Translations under genes and position numbers: made by a program
Shown: positions 15,415 through 24,988 of the stretch, piece after piece
Numbering within the stretch: the first letter of the stretch is position 1
Layout: every line of letters begins with the position of its first letter
Assembly (NCBI RefSeq): GCF_021462525.1
Contig: NZ_JAKEDT010000001.1
Span: 204,753 to 268,752 of the forward strand
Direction of reading: 5' to 3'
Length of the DNA stretch: 64,000 nt
From: Thermus caliditerrae
Lineage (GTDB): Bacteria; Deinococcota; Deinococci; Deinococcales; Thermaceae
Notes under the pieces: model-generated
The model's input: the letters and a program-made list of their open reading frames with translations, nothing else
Database searches by the model: none
What the model was told of the DNA's origin: nothing

Positions 15415-16062
15415 CTACGCCAGCCGCTCCTCCAAAGCCCCTTCCGCCTCCACCCAAAGGGGGCCGAAGGGCTCTTCCTGGTCTAGCCGCACCAGGCCCA
15501 ACCGGTGTGCCTCCAAAAGCGCCGCGAAGCCCACCACCCGCTCCCCCCAGCCCCGCAAGGGCAGGCGGTGGAAGGCCACCCGCCCCCTCAGGAAGCCCTT
15601 CAACCGCTCCCAGGCCTCCTTTAGGCCAAAGCCCTCCCGGGGCAGGGCCAGCACCGCCTTGCGGAAGGGCCGGGCAGCCTCCTTGAGCGCCTTGGGGGAA
15701 AGGCGTAGGGCGGGCCGGGGCACCGGGGGCGGGGCCACGGGAAGGAGCCGGGCCCGCCGCTTGAGGCGCTCCTCCAAAAAGGCCACGGTCTCGGAAAGGT
15801 CCACCAGCACCCGCACGATGGGGGCCTCCTCCCCCTCCTCCTTGGGGGTGAGGGCCCGTTCCGGGGAAAGCTTCAACACCAAAAGCTCGGCCAGGAGGGG
15901 AAGAAGCTCTGCCCGGGCCCGGAGGTCCTCCGGCACCTGGGCCAGGGCTTGCTCCACCACCAGGAGGACGGGAAGCCCCTTGGGGGAAAGCCTTCCCCGC
16001 CTTAGGGCCTCCCGGAGCTCCACCGGGGTGCCGGCAAACCCGGGAAACTCCAGCCGGATCAC
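15415..16062 (-). CDS. scpA: Segregation and condensation protein A (ScpA)
   Basis: 215-residue kleisin subunit that bridges Smc heads with ScpB for chromosome organisation. It opens IRLEFPGFAGTPVELREALRRG (family: fxGPLdlLLxLI) and contains LLPLLAELLVLKL (family: AaeLLxlKSrxLLP). The C-terminal winged-helix region includes WGERVVGFAALLEAHRLGLVRLDQEEPFG. It is shorter than typical ScpA (about 240-250), which is usual for this phylum. The GTG start at 16062 overlaps the trpS stop (GTGA), so it is translationally coupled. Confidence 0.88.
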   Translation of the reverse strand: MIRLEFPGFAGTPVELREALRRGRLSPKGLPVLLVVEQALAQVPEDLRARAELLPLLAELLVLKLSPERALTPKEEGEEAPIVRVLVDLSETVAFLEERLKRRARLLPVAPPPVPRPALRLSPKALKEAARPFRKAVLALPREGFGLKEAWERLKGFLRGRVAFHRLPLRGWGERVVGFAALLEAHRLGLVRLDQEEPFGPLWVEAEGALEERLA

Positions 16063-17072
16063 CGGAATACCGGGCGCTTCGTGGGGAGAAGGAGCCCCAC
16101 CTTCTCCCGCACCTCCTCCATGGTGGCCGCCGCCACCGCCCGAGCGCGCTTGGCCCCTTCCAGGAGGGCGTCCATCACGTAGTCGGGGTCCTTTTTAAGG
16201 GCCTCTGCCCGCTCGCGGATGGGGCGCAGGGTCTTCATCAGTTCCTCAAAGAGGATCCGCTTCACCACCAGGGTGCCAATGCCCGCCTTGCGGTACTCCT
16301 CCCTCAGGGCCGCCACCAGCTCCTTGGGGGCGAAGTAGGAGAGGTAGGTGAAGACGATGGTGCGCTCCGGGTCCCCGGGGTCGGAAAGGCGGATCCTCTG
16401 GGGGTCGTCGGGAAGGTGGCGGATCTTTTCCCAGATGCTCCTTTCGTCCTCCAAAAGGCCGATGGTGTTCCCTAGGGACTTGCTCATCTTGGCCTTGCCG
16501 TCTATGCCTGGCACCCTGGGGGCCTCGGGGTTCAGAAGGGCCTTTGGCTCGGGGAAAGTCTCCCCGAAGAGGGCGTTGAAGCGCCGGGCGATTTCCCGGG
16601 TGAGCTCGATGTGCTGCACCTGGTCCTCCCCCACGGGGACGGTGTCCGCCTTGTAGATGAGGATGTCCGCCGCCTGGAGCACGGGGTACATGAGGAGGCC
16701 TGACCAGACCGCCTCCTGCTTGGCGGCCTTGTCCTTGAACTGGGTCATGCGGGTGAGGTCCCCCAGGGGGGTGAGGGTGGTGAAGACCCAGGAGAGCTCG
16801 GTGTGCTCGGGCACGTGGGACTGGACGAAGAGGGTCACCTTTTCCGGGTTGAGGCCAGCGGCCATGTTCACCAGGGCCGCCTCAAAGGTGCGCCGGGCCA
16901 GGGTGGCGGGGTCGTAGGCCAGGGGGTTGGTGAGGGCGTGGTAGTCCACGATGCAGAAGAAAGCCTCCCGCCCCAACCTCTCCCCCAGCTCCACCCACTG
17001 CTTGATGGCCCCCAGGTAGTTGCCGATGTGGATCTCCCCCGAGGGCTGGATGCCGGAGAGAACCCGCGTCAT
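16059..17072 (-). CDS. trpS: Tryptophanyl-tRNA synthetase
   Basis: 337-residue class I aminoacyl-tRNA synthetase charging tRNA-Trp. HIGH-like GEIHIGNYLGA follows RVLSGIQPSG at the very start; KMSKS is intact (KAKMSKSLGN), and PVGEDQVQHIELTR matches the family. ATG 17072 gives the normal length; the frame continues upstream only through tRNA sequence. A TACACT box ends 7 nt before the ATG and there is no ribosome site, so the message is probably leaderless. scpA follows with a 4-bp overlap. Confidence 0.96.
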   Translation of the reverse strand: MTRVLSGIQPSGEIHIGNYLGAIKQWVELGERLGREAFFCIVDYHALTNPLAYDPATLARRTFEAALVNMAAGLNPEKVTLFVQSHVPEHTELSWVFTTLTPLGDLTRMTQFKDKAAKQEAVWSGLLMYPVLQAADILIYKADTVPVGEDQVQHIELTREIARRFNALFGETFPEPKALLNPEAPRVPGIDGKAKMSKSLGNTIGLLEDERSIWEKIRHLPDDPQRIRLSDPGDPERTIVFTYLSYFAPKELVAALREEYRKAGIGTLVVKRILFEELMKTLRPIRERAEALKKDPDYVMDALLEGAKRARAVAAATMEEVREKVGLLLPTKRPVFR

Positions 17073-17079
17073 GGGCTTA

Positions 17080-17085
17080 AGTGTA
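17080..17085 (-). promoter_or_regulatory. -10 box of leaderless trpS
   Basis: TACACT on the minus strand, 7 nt upstream of the trpS ATG and directly downstream of the tRNA terminator. Confidence 0.5.
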
Positions 17086-17092
17086 GCAAAAG

Positions 17093-17115
17093 GGCGAGGC
17101 CCCCTTGCGGGGGCC
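17093..17115 (-). terminator. Terminator between tRNA-Leu and trpS
   Basis: On the minus strand GGCCCCC-GCAA-GGGGGCC (17115 to 17098), then TCGCCCTTTT. It separates tRNA transcription from trpS. Confidence 0.7.
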
Positions 17116-17119
17116 TTCC

Positions 17120-17206
17120 TGGTGCCGGGGGCGGGACTTGAACCCGCACGCCCTCGCGGGCACACGACCCTGAATCGTGCGCGTCTACCAATTCCGCCAC
17201 CCCGGC
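17120..17206 (-). tRNA. tRNA-Leu (anticodon CAG)
   Basis: 87 nt including an encoded CCA. Acceptor GCCGGGG (from 17206) pairs with CCCCGGC before ACCA. The anticodon stem CACGA/TCGTG encloses loop TTCAGGG, giving anticodon CAG, which reads CUG Leu codons. A long variable arm (GCCCGCGAGGGC region) and GGGTTCAAGTCCC T-arm confirm a class II leucine tRNA. Confidence 0.96.
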
Positions 17207-17219
17207 AGACGCAAGGGTC

Positions 17220-17248
17220 ATTGTACGGAAGGCCCTTATCCCCGTCAA
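17220..17248 (-). promoter_or_regulatory. Promoter of tRNA-Leu
   Basis: Minus-strand TTGACG (17248-17243), 17-nt spacer, TACAAT (17225-17220). The start point falls a few bases before the tRNA. This is one of the best-matching sigma-A promoters in the window. Confidence 0.85.
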
Positions 17249-17251
17249 GCC

Positions 17252-17821
17252 CTAGCGCCAAAGGGTGAGGAGGGCCAGGATCACCGCCAGGGCACTGAAG
17301 TAGAGCATGAGGCGGTTTAGGGCGGTGTTGATATCCCCCTTTAGCTCCTGGCGCAGGGAAGCCATATCCCCCTCTAGCTCCTGGCGCAGGGAAGCCACAT
17401 CCCCCTTGAGCTCTTGCCGCAAGGACGCCATCTGCTCCCCAAGACGCCCCTCCAAAGCCCCCATCACCGCCTTGAGCTCCTGGCGTAAGGAAGCCATGTC
17501 CCCTTTGAACTCCTGGCGTAAAGAAGCCATGTCCCCTTTGAACTCCTGGCGTAAAGAAGCCATTTCCCCCTTGAGCTCCTGGCGAAGGGTGGCCATCTCC
17601 TCCTTAAAGCGCCCCTCGAGGGCCGCCATGTCCCCCTTGAGGTCTTGGCGTAAAACCGCCATGTCATCCTTGAACTCCTGGCGTAGGGCCACAAGTTCCG
17701 CCTTGATCTCCTGGCGCAAAAGATCCATGCGGGTTTCCAAAGCGGTAACCCGTTCAGGGAGGGTGGCCATCACCCCTTCCACAATTCCTTCCAACTTGTA
17801 GAGGCGCTCCTCCGTGGTCAT
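17252..17821 (-). CDS. Tail-anchored coiled-coil protein with twelve hendecad repeats
   Basis: 189-residue paralogue of the protein at 14.67 kb. The N-terminal cap is almost identical (first 20 residues equal), followed by twelve 11-residue units such as RQELKGEMASL, RQEFKGDMASL and EGRFKEEMATL. The tail is DINTALNRLMLYFSALAVILALLTLWR with one C-terminal membrane helix. Adjacent units around 17.50-17.58 kb are nearly identical at DNA level, so unit number has probably changed by slippage or unequal exchange. Function unknown; it lies alone between tRNA-Leu and the leu operon. Confidence 0.78.
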   Translation of the reverse strand: MTTEERLYKLEGIVEGVMATLPERVTALETRMDLLRQEIKAELVALRQEFKDDMAVLRQDLKGDMAALEGRFKEEMATLRQELKGEMASLRQEFKGDMASLRQEFKGDMASLRQELKAVMGALEGRLGEQMASLRQELKGDVASLRQELEGDMASLRQELKGDINTALNRLMLYFSALAVILALLTLWR

Positions 17822-17844
17822 CTACCCCCAGGCTAGCACAGCAC

Positions 17845-17873
17845 TTGACCCCGGGGCAAAGGAAGCGTAGGCT
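17845..17873 (+). promoter_or_regulatory. Promoter of the leu operon
   Basis: TTGACC (17845-17850), 17-nt spacer, TAGGCT (17868-17873). Transcription would start within a few bases of the leader-peptide ATG at 17882. Confidence 0.7.
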
Positions 17874-17881
17874 ATAGGACA

Positions 17882-17929
17882 ATGCAGCGGGGCTTTCTGC
17901 TAGACCTAGGCCGGGCAGGCCCGGCTTAG
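17882..17929 (+). CDS. leuL: Leucine-operon leader peptide
   Basis: 15-residue peptide MQRGFLLDLGRAGPA with Leu codons CTG, CTA, gap, CTA; CTA is otherwise rare in this GC-rich DNA, so ribosomes should be sensitive to leucyl-tRNA supply. It is followed by a terminator and precedes leuC, the arrangement of classical attenuation. Three Leu codons is fewer than in enteric leuL, but their clustering and rare codons support the role. Confidence 0.75.
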   Translation: MQRGFLLDLGRAGPA

Positions 17930-17975
17930 GGAAGCCCTGTTGCCTTCCCCCGGGCCCAAAACCCGGGGGATTTTT
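17918..17975 (+). promoter_or_regulatory. leu attenuator: terminator and alternative antiterminator
   Basis: Terminator stem CCCCCGGG (17947-17954) with CCCGGGGG (17962-17969), then ATTTTT. An alternative pairing is available: GGCCCGG at 17918-17924, inside the leader peptide's last codons, can pair with CCGGGCC at 17950-17956 and disrupt the terminator. GCCGGGC (17910-17916) can in turn pair with 17919-17925. This gives the 1:2, 2:3, 3:4 logic of amino-acid attenuators. Confidence 0.75.
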
Positions 17976-17989
17976 GCAAGGGAGGGAGC

Positions 17990-19402
17990 ATGGGAAAAAC
18001 GCTTTACGAAAAAGTCTGGGAAGCGCACGAGGTCAGGAAGCTCCGAAGCGGGCAAAGCCAGCTTTTCATCGACCTGCACCTCCTCCACGAGGTAACGAGC
18101 CCCCAGGCTTTCGGGATGCTGAAGGACCTGGGGCTCAAGGTGCGCTACCCCCACCGCACCTTCGCCACCGTGGACCACATCGTCCCCACCCACGACCGCA
18201 CCGAGCCCTTCCAGGATCCTCTGGCCCAGAGCATGTTGGAGGCCCTCCGGCAGAACACCAAGGAGCACGGGATCACCTTCTTTGACCTGGGAAGCGGGAA
18301 CCAGGGGATCGTGCACGTGATCGGCCCCCAGCTGGGCCTGACCCAGCCCGGCATGACCATCGCCTGCGGGGATTCCCACACCTCCACCCACGGGGCCTTC
18401 GGGGCGGTGGCCTTCGGCATCGGCACCAGCCAGGTGCGGGACGTACTCGCCACCCAGACCCTGGCCGCCAGCCGGCTCAAGGTGCGGCGCATCAACGTGG
18501 AGGGGAGGCTCGCCCCCGGGGTCTACGCCAAGGACGTGATCCTGCACATCATCCGCCACCTGGGGGTGAAGGGGGGGTTGGGCTACGCCTATGAGTACGG
18601 GGGAAGCACCGTGGAGGCCATGGACATGGAAAGCCGCATGACCCTTTGCAACATGTCCATCGAGGGCGGGGCCCGCATCGGCTACGTGAACCCCGACGAG
18701 ACCACCTTCGCCTACCTGGAAGGCCGCCCCTATAGCCCCAAGGGGGCGGAGTGGGAGGAGGCCAAAAAGCGTTGGAAAAGTTTCGCCTCCGATCCCGACG
18801 CCCATTATGACGACGTGGTCACCTTCCGGGCCGAGGAGATCCCCCCCACGGTCACCTGGGGCATCAACCCCGGGCAGGCGGTGCCCATTGACGGTAGGAT
18901 CCCCCTCCTGGAGGAGCTTCCCGAGGAAGAGCGCCCCGTGGCGGAAGAGGCCTTGGCCTACATGGGCCTGAAGCCCGGCCAGCCCATCAAGGGGGTGCCC
19001 ATCCAGGTGGCCTTCATTGGGAGCTGCACCAACGCTAGGCTTTCGGACCTCCGGGAGGTGGCCCGCTTCCTGAAGGGCCACAAGGTCAAGAAGGGGGTTA
19101 GGGCCCTGGTGGTGCCGGGCTCGGAGTGGGTGGCCCAGAAGGCCGAGGAGGAGGGCATCGCCGAGGTCTTCCGCGAGGCGGGGTTTGAGTGGCGGAACCC
19201 GGGGTGCTCCATGTGCCTGGCCATGAACCCGGACCGCCTGCAAGGGGACGAACTGGCCGCCAGCTCCTCCAACCGCAACTACAAGGGGCGCATGGGAAGC
19301 CCCAGGGGGCGCACGGTCCTCATGAGCCCCCTGATGGTGGCAGCGGCGGCGGTGACGGGCGAGATCGCGGACGCCCGCGAGGTGTTTGGGATTGGGAGGT
19401 AA
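17990..19402 (+). CDS. leuC: 3-isopropylmalate dehydratase large subunit
   Basis: 470-residue aconitase-family subunit; with LeuD it isomerises 2-isopropylmalate to 3-isopropylmalate in leucine synthesis. The 4Fe-4S ligands are visible as Cys in [13 protein letters not shown] and two Cys in [13 protein letters not shown]. Substrate segments include [35 protein letters not shown] and [17 protein letters not shown]. Full family length. ATG 17990 has a strong GGGAGGG ribosome site. First structural gene of the operon; leuD follows after 3 nt. Confidence 0.97.
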   Translation: MGKTLYEKVWEAHEVRKLRSGQSQLFIDLHLLHEVTSPQAFGMLKDLGLKVRYPHRTFATVDHIVPTHDRTEPFQDPLAQSMLEALRQNTKEHGITFFDLGSGNQGIVHVIGPQLGLTQPGMTIACGDSHTSTHGAFGAVAFGIGTSQVRDVLATQTLAASRLKVRRINVEGRLAPGVYAKDVILHIIRHLGVKGGLGYAYEYGGSTVEAMDMESRMTLCNMSIEGGARIGYVNPDETTFAYLEGRPYSPKGAEWEEAKKRWKSFASDPDAHYDDVVTFRAEEIPPTVTWGINPGQAVPIDGRIPLLEELPEEERPVAEEALAYMGLKPGQPIKGVPIQVAFIGSCTNARLSDLREVARFLKGHKVKKGVRALVVPGSEWVAQKAEEEGIAEVFREAGFEWRNPGCSMCLAMNPDRLQGDELAASSSNRNYKGRMGSPRGRTVLMSPLMVAAAAVTGEIADAREVFGIGR

Positions 19403-19405
19403 GCC

Positions 19406-21045
<1,640 letters not shown>

Positions 21046-21050
21046 GGAAA

Positions 21051-21590
21051 ATGCTCCGCCACCGCTTCACCGCCGAGGACTTCCACCGCATGCACGAGGC
21101 CGGCATCCTCCCCGAGGACGCCCGGGTGGAACTGGTGAGGGGGGAGATCTTCATCATGAGTCCGGTGGGCAAGCGCCACATGGCGGCAGTCAAACGGCTT
21201 ATGGATCTCCTTTTTCCCCTGCAGCAGGCGAGGAAAGCCCTTCTGCAGGTGCAAGATCCTCTGAGGCTTTCCCCGGAAAACGAGCCCCAGCCCGACCTCG
21301 CCCTCCTCGCCTACCGGGAAGACTTCTACCGCGACAAGGTGCCTGAGGCCCGGGATGCCCTCCTGGTGGTGGAGGTGGCGGACACCTCCTTGGACTACGA
21401 CCTGAACGTCAAGGTGCCCCTCTACGCCCAGGCTGGGGTGCCGGAGGTCTGGGTGGTGGACCTGGCCCGGGACCGGGTGCACGTCTTCCGCAGGCCCGCC
21501 GGGGAGGGCTATGGGGAGCGGGAGGCCCTCGAGGAGGGCGAGCTGGAGGTGCTGGGGCTCAAGGTCCCGGTGAAGGAGGTCCTGCCGTGA
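21051..21590 (+). CDS. Uma2-family (DUF820) putative endonuclease
   Basis: 179-residue Uma2 protein starting MLRHRFTAEDFHRMHEAGI. Family features: DARVELVRGEIFIMSPVGKRHMAAV, QPDLALLAYR (Asp), ALLVVEVADTSLDYDLNVKVPLYAQAGVPEVWVVDL (Glu and downstream Lys). It is inserted between leuB and ilvD and shares gene-to-gene overlap with the next Uma2 gene, so it should be expressed with branched-chain amino-acid genes although no link in function is known. Confidence 0.85.
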   Translation: MLRHRFTAEDFHRMHEAGILPEDARVELVRGEIFIMSPVGKRHMAAVKRLMDLLFPLQQARKALLQVQDPLRLSPENEPQPDLALLAYREDFYRDKVPEARDALLVVEVADTSLDYDLNVKVPLYAQAGVPEVWVVDLARDRVHVFRRPAGEGYGEREALEEGELEVLGLKVPVKEVLP

Positions 21591-22120
21591 CCCGCCACAA
21601 GATCTCCCTGGAGGAGTTCCACCGCATGGTGGAGGCCGGGGTCTTCCCCGAGGGCTTGAGGCTGGAGCTGGTGGAAGGAGAACTTATGGAGATGAGCCCC
21701 ATCGGCAAGCGCCATGCGGCCAAAGTGGCCCGGCTCACCGCCCTCCTCGCCCCCCTGGTCCCAGAAAAGGCCATTCTCTTTGTGCAAAGCCCCTTGGTGG
21801 TGGGGGAGTCGGAGCTCTACCCCGACCTCGCCCTCCTGCCACCCCGGCCCGACTTCTACGAGGAAAGGCTACCGGAAGGGAAAGACGCCCTTTTGGTGGT
21901 GGAGGTCTCCGACACCTCCCTCCGCCACGACCTGGGGGTGAAGGTGCCCCTCTACGCCAAGGGAGGCGTGCCCGAGGTCTGGGTGGTGGACCTGGAAGGC
22001 AGGCGGGTTCTGGTGCATAGGGAGCCCAAGGAGGGAGGCTACAAGGAGGTGAGGGCCCTAGGGCCGGGCGAGTCCCTGAGCTTTATGGGGGTGGGGATCC
22101 CCGTGGAGGTCCTGCTATGA
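21587..22120 (+). CDS. Uma2-family (DUF820) putative endonuclease, tandem paralogue
   Basis: 177-residue protein with the same layout as the preceding gene: ISLEEFHRMVEAGVFPEGLRLELVEGELMEMSPIGKRHAA, YPDLALLPPRPDFYEE, LLVVEVSDTSLRHDLGVKVPLYAKGGVPEVWVVDL. The two are clearly a tandem duplication. The GTG start at 21587 overlaps the previous stop (GTGA), and the SDR gene start overlaps this stop (ATGA). Confidence 0.85.
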   Translation: MTRHKISLEEFHRMVEAGVFPEGLRLELVEGELMEMSPIGKRHAAKVARLTALLAPLVPEKAILFVQSPLVVGESELYPDLALLPPRPDFYEERLPEGKDALLVVEVSDTSLRHDLGVKVPLYAKGGVPEVWVVDLEGRRVLVHREPKEGGYKEVRALGPGESLSFMGVGIPVEVLL

Positions 22121-22851
22121 GAAAGACCCTGATCCTCACCGGGGCAAGCCGCGGGATTGGAAAGGCCCTGGCCCTGGAGCTGGCCAAGGCGGGCTACCAC
22201 CTGGTGCTGAACGCCCGCTCGGAGAAGCCCTTGCTGGAGGTTCTGGAGGCGGTGCGGGCTTTAGGGGTAAGGGCCGAGGCGGTGGCGGGAAGCGCGGGGA
22301 AGGCCGAGGTGGCGGAGGCCCTGGTCAAGAAAGCGGAAGCCCTGGGGGGCTTTTACGGGTACATCCACAATGCCGGGGTCCTGCACCCGGGGCCCTTGGT
22401 CTACGAGATCGCCGAGCCCCTCTTCCTGGAAGTGCTGGAGGCCAACCTCCTGGCAGGCTACCAGCTGGCTCGCTTCGCCTACCCCCTCCTGCGGCCCCAG
22501 GGGGAAGGTCTGGCGGTCTATGTGGGCTCCGGGGCGGCAGAGTCTAACCTCCCCGGCATCGGGGCCTACGCGGTGGCCAAGGCGGCGGAGGAGCACTTGG
22601 CCAAACAGCTTGCCGCCGAGGTGCCGGAAGTGAGCTGTTTCGTCTACCGCCCTGGGGTGGTGGAGACCGAGATGCAACGCCAGGCCCGGGAGGCCCAGGG
22701 GAGCGCCGCCCCCGTGCTCCACCGGGTTTTCAGAGGGTACAAGGAGGAGGGCTACCTCCTCACCCCGGAACAGGCCGCCCAGGCGCTGGTGCGCCTTTTG
22801 CCGCGGGCGCGCCAGTTCCACGGGAAGACGGCATCCTGGAGGGACGCATGA
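22117..22851 (+). CDS. Short-chain dehydrogenase/reductase
   Basis: 244-residue classical SDR: cofactor motif [13 protein letters not shown] motif ([10 protein letters not shown]), catalytic Ser in [13 protein letters not shown], and the YAVAK active-site Tyr and Lys. The Arg in the second strand region (NARSEKPL) favours NADP(H). The substrate is not clear; the sequence resembles sepiapterin/benzil-reductase-like members. It is coupled to the genes on both sides by 4-bp overlaps, so it belongs to the leu-ilv transcript. Confidence 0.87.
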   Translation: MRKTLILTGASRGIGKALALELAKAGYHLVLNARSEKPLLEVLEAVRALGVRAEAVAGSAGKAEVAEALVKKAEALGGFYGYIHNAGVLHPGPLVYEIAEPLFLEVLEANLLAGYQLARFAYPLLRPQGEGLAVYVGSGAAESNLPGIGAYAVAKAAEEHLAKQLAAEVPEVSCFVYRPGVVETEMQRQAREAQGSAAPVLHRVFRGYKEEGYLLTPEQAAQALVRLLPRARQFHGKTASWRDA

Positions 22852-24515
22852 GATCCGACCGCATCAAGAAGGGACTGCAGCAAGCCCCCGCCCGCTCCAT
22901 GCTTCGGGCGGTGGGGGTAGGGGACGAGGACTTCGCTAGGCCCTTCGTGGGGGTGGTGAACACCTTCACCGACGGCATGCCCTGCAACTACCACCTGCGG
23001 ACTTTAGCCCTGGACGTGAAGGCGGGTCTTAGGGAAGCTGGGGTCTTCCCCTTTGAGTTCGGGGCCCCGGCCATCTCCGACGGCATCAGCATGGGCACCC
23101 CCGGCATGCGGGCGAGCCTGGTGAGCCGCGAGGTCATCGCCGACAGCGTGGAGCTTGTGGCCCAAGGCTACCTCTACGACGGCATGGCGGTCCTCTCCGC
23201 CTGCGACAAAACCATCCCCGGCGGGGCCATGGGGGTGATCCGCAGCGGGGTGCCGGGCATGGTCCTCTACGGGGGGACCATCGCCCCCGGGGAGTGGGGA
23301 GGAAGGAAGCTCACCATCGTTTCCGTGTTCGAGGCGGTGGGGCAACGGGCCGCAGGGAAGATCACCGACGAGGAGCTTCTGGCCATCGAAAAGCACGCCA
23401 TCCCCGGCCCGGGGGCCTGCGGCGGCCAGTATACCGCCAACACCATGGCCATGGCCCTCGAGGCCCTGGGCCTCTCCCCCGTGGGCTACAACGCCATCCC
23501 CGCCGTGCACCCGGAAAAGGCCAAGGCCACCCGGGAAGCGGGGCGCATCCTGGCCGAGGCCATTGAACGGGACTGGAAGCCCAAAGACTTCCTCACGCGG
23601 AGGAGCTTCCTCAACGGCATCGCCGCCGTGGCCGCCACCGGCGGGAGCACCAACGCCGTGCTCCACCTCCTGGCCCTGGCCAAGGAGGCGGGGGTGGAGC
23701 TCTCCTTGGACGACTTTGACCGGGTGTCCCGCAACACCCCGGTCATCGCCGACCTCCGCCCTTGGGGCACCTACACCGCCTGGGAGCTCTACGAGGCAGG
23801 GGGCACCGCCTTGGTCTTCCGAAACCTCCTGGAAGCAGGGCTTCTTTACGGGGAGGAAAGGACCCTCACCGGCAGGACCCTGGCCGAGGAGGTGGAACGG
23901 GCCTACCGGGAAACGGAGGGGCAGCAGGTGGTCTTCCCCGTGGGGCGCGCCTTAAAACCTCAGGGGGGGCTGGTGGTCCTCAGGGGCAACCTGGCCCCCA
24001 GGGGAGCGGTCTTGAAACTGGCCGGCACCGAGCGCACCTTCTTTGAGGGCCCGGCCCGGGTCTTCGACTCCGAGGAAGCCGCCATGGAGAAGGTGCTTAA
24101 GGGGGATATCCGCCCCGGGGACGTGCTGGTCATCCGCTACGTGGGACCCAAGGGGGCGCCGGGCATGCCGGAGATGCTCTCCGTCACCAGCGCCCTGGTG
24201 GGGGAAGGCCTGGGCCCGGAGGTGGCCCTCCTCACCGACGGCCGCTTCTCCGGGGGCACCCGGGGCCTCATGATCGGCCACATCGCCCCCGAGGCCTTCG
24301 TGGGCGGGCCCATCGCCCTCCTGGAGGAGGGGGACCGGGTGCGCATCGACGTGGAAGGGCGCCGCCTGGAGGTCCTCCTGCCCGAGGAGGAGCTGGAAAG
24401 AAGGCGGGCCCGCTGGCAGCCCCGCTCCCCTGCCTTCACCAAGGGCCTTTTCGCTCGCTACGCTGCCCTGGTGCGCCAGGCGGACGAGGGAGCGGTCCTG
24501 GAAGACCCCCTCTAA
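22848..24515 (+). CDS. ilvD: Dihydroxy-acid dehydratase
   Basis: 555-residue iron-sulfur enzyme making the 2-oxo acid precursors of valine and isoleucine (and leucine via 2-oxoisovalerate). The three cluster Cys of the 2Fe-2S IlvD/Edd group are present: Cys46 (DGMPCNYH), Cys119 ([10 protein letters not shown]) and Cys191 ([14 protein letters not shown]). C-terminal [22 protein letters not shown] contains the catalytic Ser region. It is the last gene of the operon; a 12-bp hairpin follows. Confidence 0.96.
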   Translation: MRSDRIKKGLQQAPARSMLRAVGVGDEDFARPFVGVVNTFTDGMPCNYHLRTLALDVKAGLREAGVFPFEFGAPAISDGISMGTPGMRASLVSREVIADSVELVAQGYLYDGMAVLSACDKTIPGGAMGVIRSGVPGMVLYGGTIAPGEWGGRKLTIVSVFEAVGQRAAGKITDEELLAIEKHAIPGPGACGGQYTANTMAMALEALGLSPVGYNAIPAVHPEKAKATREAGRILAEAIERDWKPKDFLTRRSFLNGIAAVAATGGSTNAVLHLLALAKEAGVELSLDDFDRVSRNTPVIADLRPWGTYTAWELYEAGGTALVFRNLLEAGLLYGEERTLTGRTLAEEVERAYRETEGQQVVFPVGRALKPQGGLVVLRGNLAPRGAVLKLAGTERTFFEGPARVFDSEEAAMEKVLKGDIRPGDVLVIRYVGPKGAPGMPEMLSVTSALVGEGLGPEVALLTDGRFSGGTRGLMIGHIAPEAFVGGPIALLEEGDRVRIDVEGRRLEVLLPEEELERRRARWQPRSPAFTKGLFARYAALVRQADEGAVLEDPL

Positions 24516-24520
24516 TACCA

Positions 24521-24563
24521 CCCCGCCTTGGCCCAAGCCAAGGCGGGGGCCCCAGCAAGGGCT
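24521..24563 (+). terminator. Terminator after ilvD, related to the dispersed repeat
   Basis: Perfect 12-bp stem CCCCGCCTTGGC/GCCAAGGCGGGG (24521-24532, 24537-24548, loop CCAA). The flank GCCCCAGCAAGGGCT matches the flank of the repeat at 6.9 kb (GCCCCAGAAAGGGCT), so this looks like a short member of that family used as a shared terminator for ilvD and the converging cytochrome gene. Confidence 0.7.
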
Positions 24564-24953
24564 CTACGGCCGCTTTACTTGCTCGGGGGTGAGATTCAGT
24601 CCCCGGCCCTTTTGCACCTCTTCCGGGGTGAAAGGCTCCCCTTTAGCCCCGAGGACGGCCTTAAGGTGGTTCAGGAGAGCGGCGAGCTCCTCGTTCTTGA
24701 GCTGGGCGAAGCCAGGCATCAGCCCCGCCTCGCCCTTCTTGCCGTAAAGGACCACCAAGACCAGGTAACGCCGCCCCTCGGGGGTGGCGAGGAGGGCGGC
24801 TACCCCCTGGAGGGACGGGTAGGGCCGCACCCCCTGGGCCTTCTCCCCGTGGCAGACGGCACAGGTCCGGCTCCACAGCCCCTCCACCCCCTGGGCCGAG
24901 GCCGCGGAAAGCCCCAAGGCCAGGAAGAAGACGAGGGGAAGAAGCCTTTTCAT
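24564..24953 (-). CDS. Class I c-type cytochrome, periplasmic
   Basis: 129-residue precursor with a signal peptide (MKRLLPLVFFLALGLSAASA). Haem is bound by Cys31, Cys34 and His35 (SRTCAVCHGEK), and Met in AGLMPGFAQLKNEE is the likely axial ligand. The helix ELAALLNHLKAVLG is typical of small cytochromes c. It follows potD on the same strand by about 35 bp but is probably functionally separate; role as an electron carrier is inferred from class. Confidence 0.9.
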   Translation of the reverse strand: MKRLLPLVFFLALGLSAASAQGVEGLWSRTCAVCHGEKAQGVRPYPSLQGVAALLATPEGRRYLVLVVLYGKKGEAGLMPGFAQLKNEELAALLNHLKAVLGAKGEPFTPEEVQKGRGLNLTPEQVKRP

Positions 24954-24988
24954 GGGCCCAGTATAGCCCCTGTCCTAGCCCCCTGCCT

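Noticed and set aside
17073-17261. Extended trpS frame or separate protein upstream of ATG 17072
   Set aside because: The sequence is the tRNA-Leu gene plus its terminator and promoter read in a protein frame.
17300-17740. The 33-bp repeats as a CRISPR array
   Set aside because: Units are contiguous without unique spacers, lie in an intact coding frame and give a regular 11-residue coiled coil. No cas genes are present.
17307-17801. Plus-strand Ser/Arg-rich frame opposite the coiled-coil gene
   Set aside because: It is a mirror of the 33-bp repeats on the other strand and has no protein-like character.
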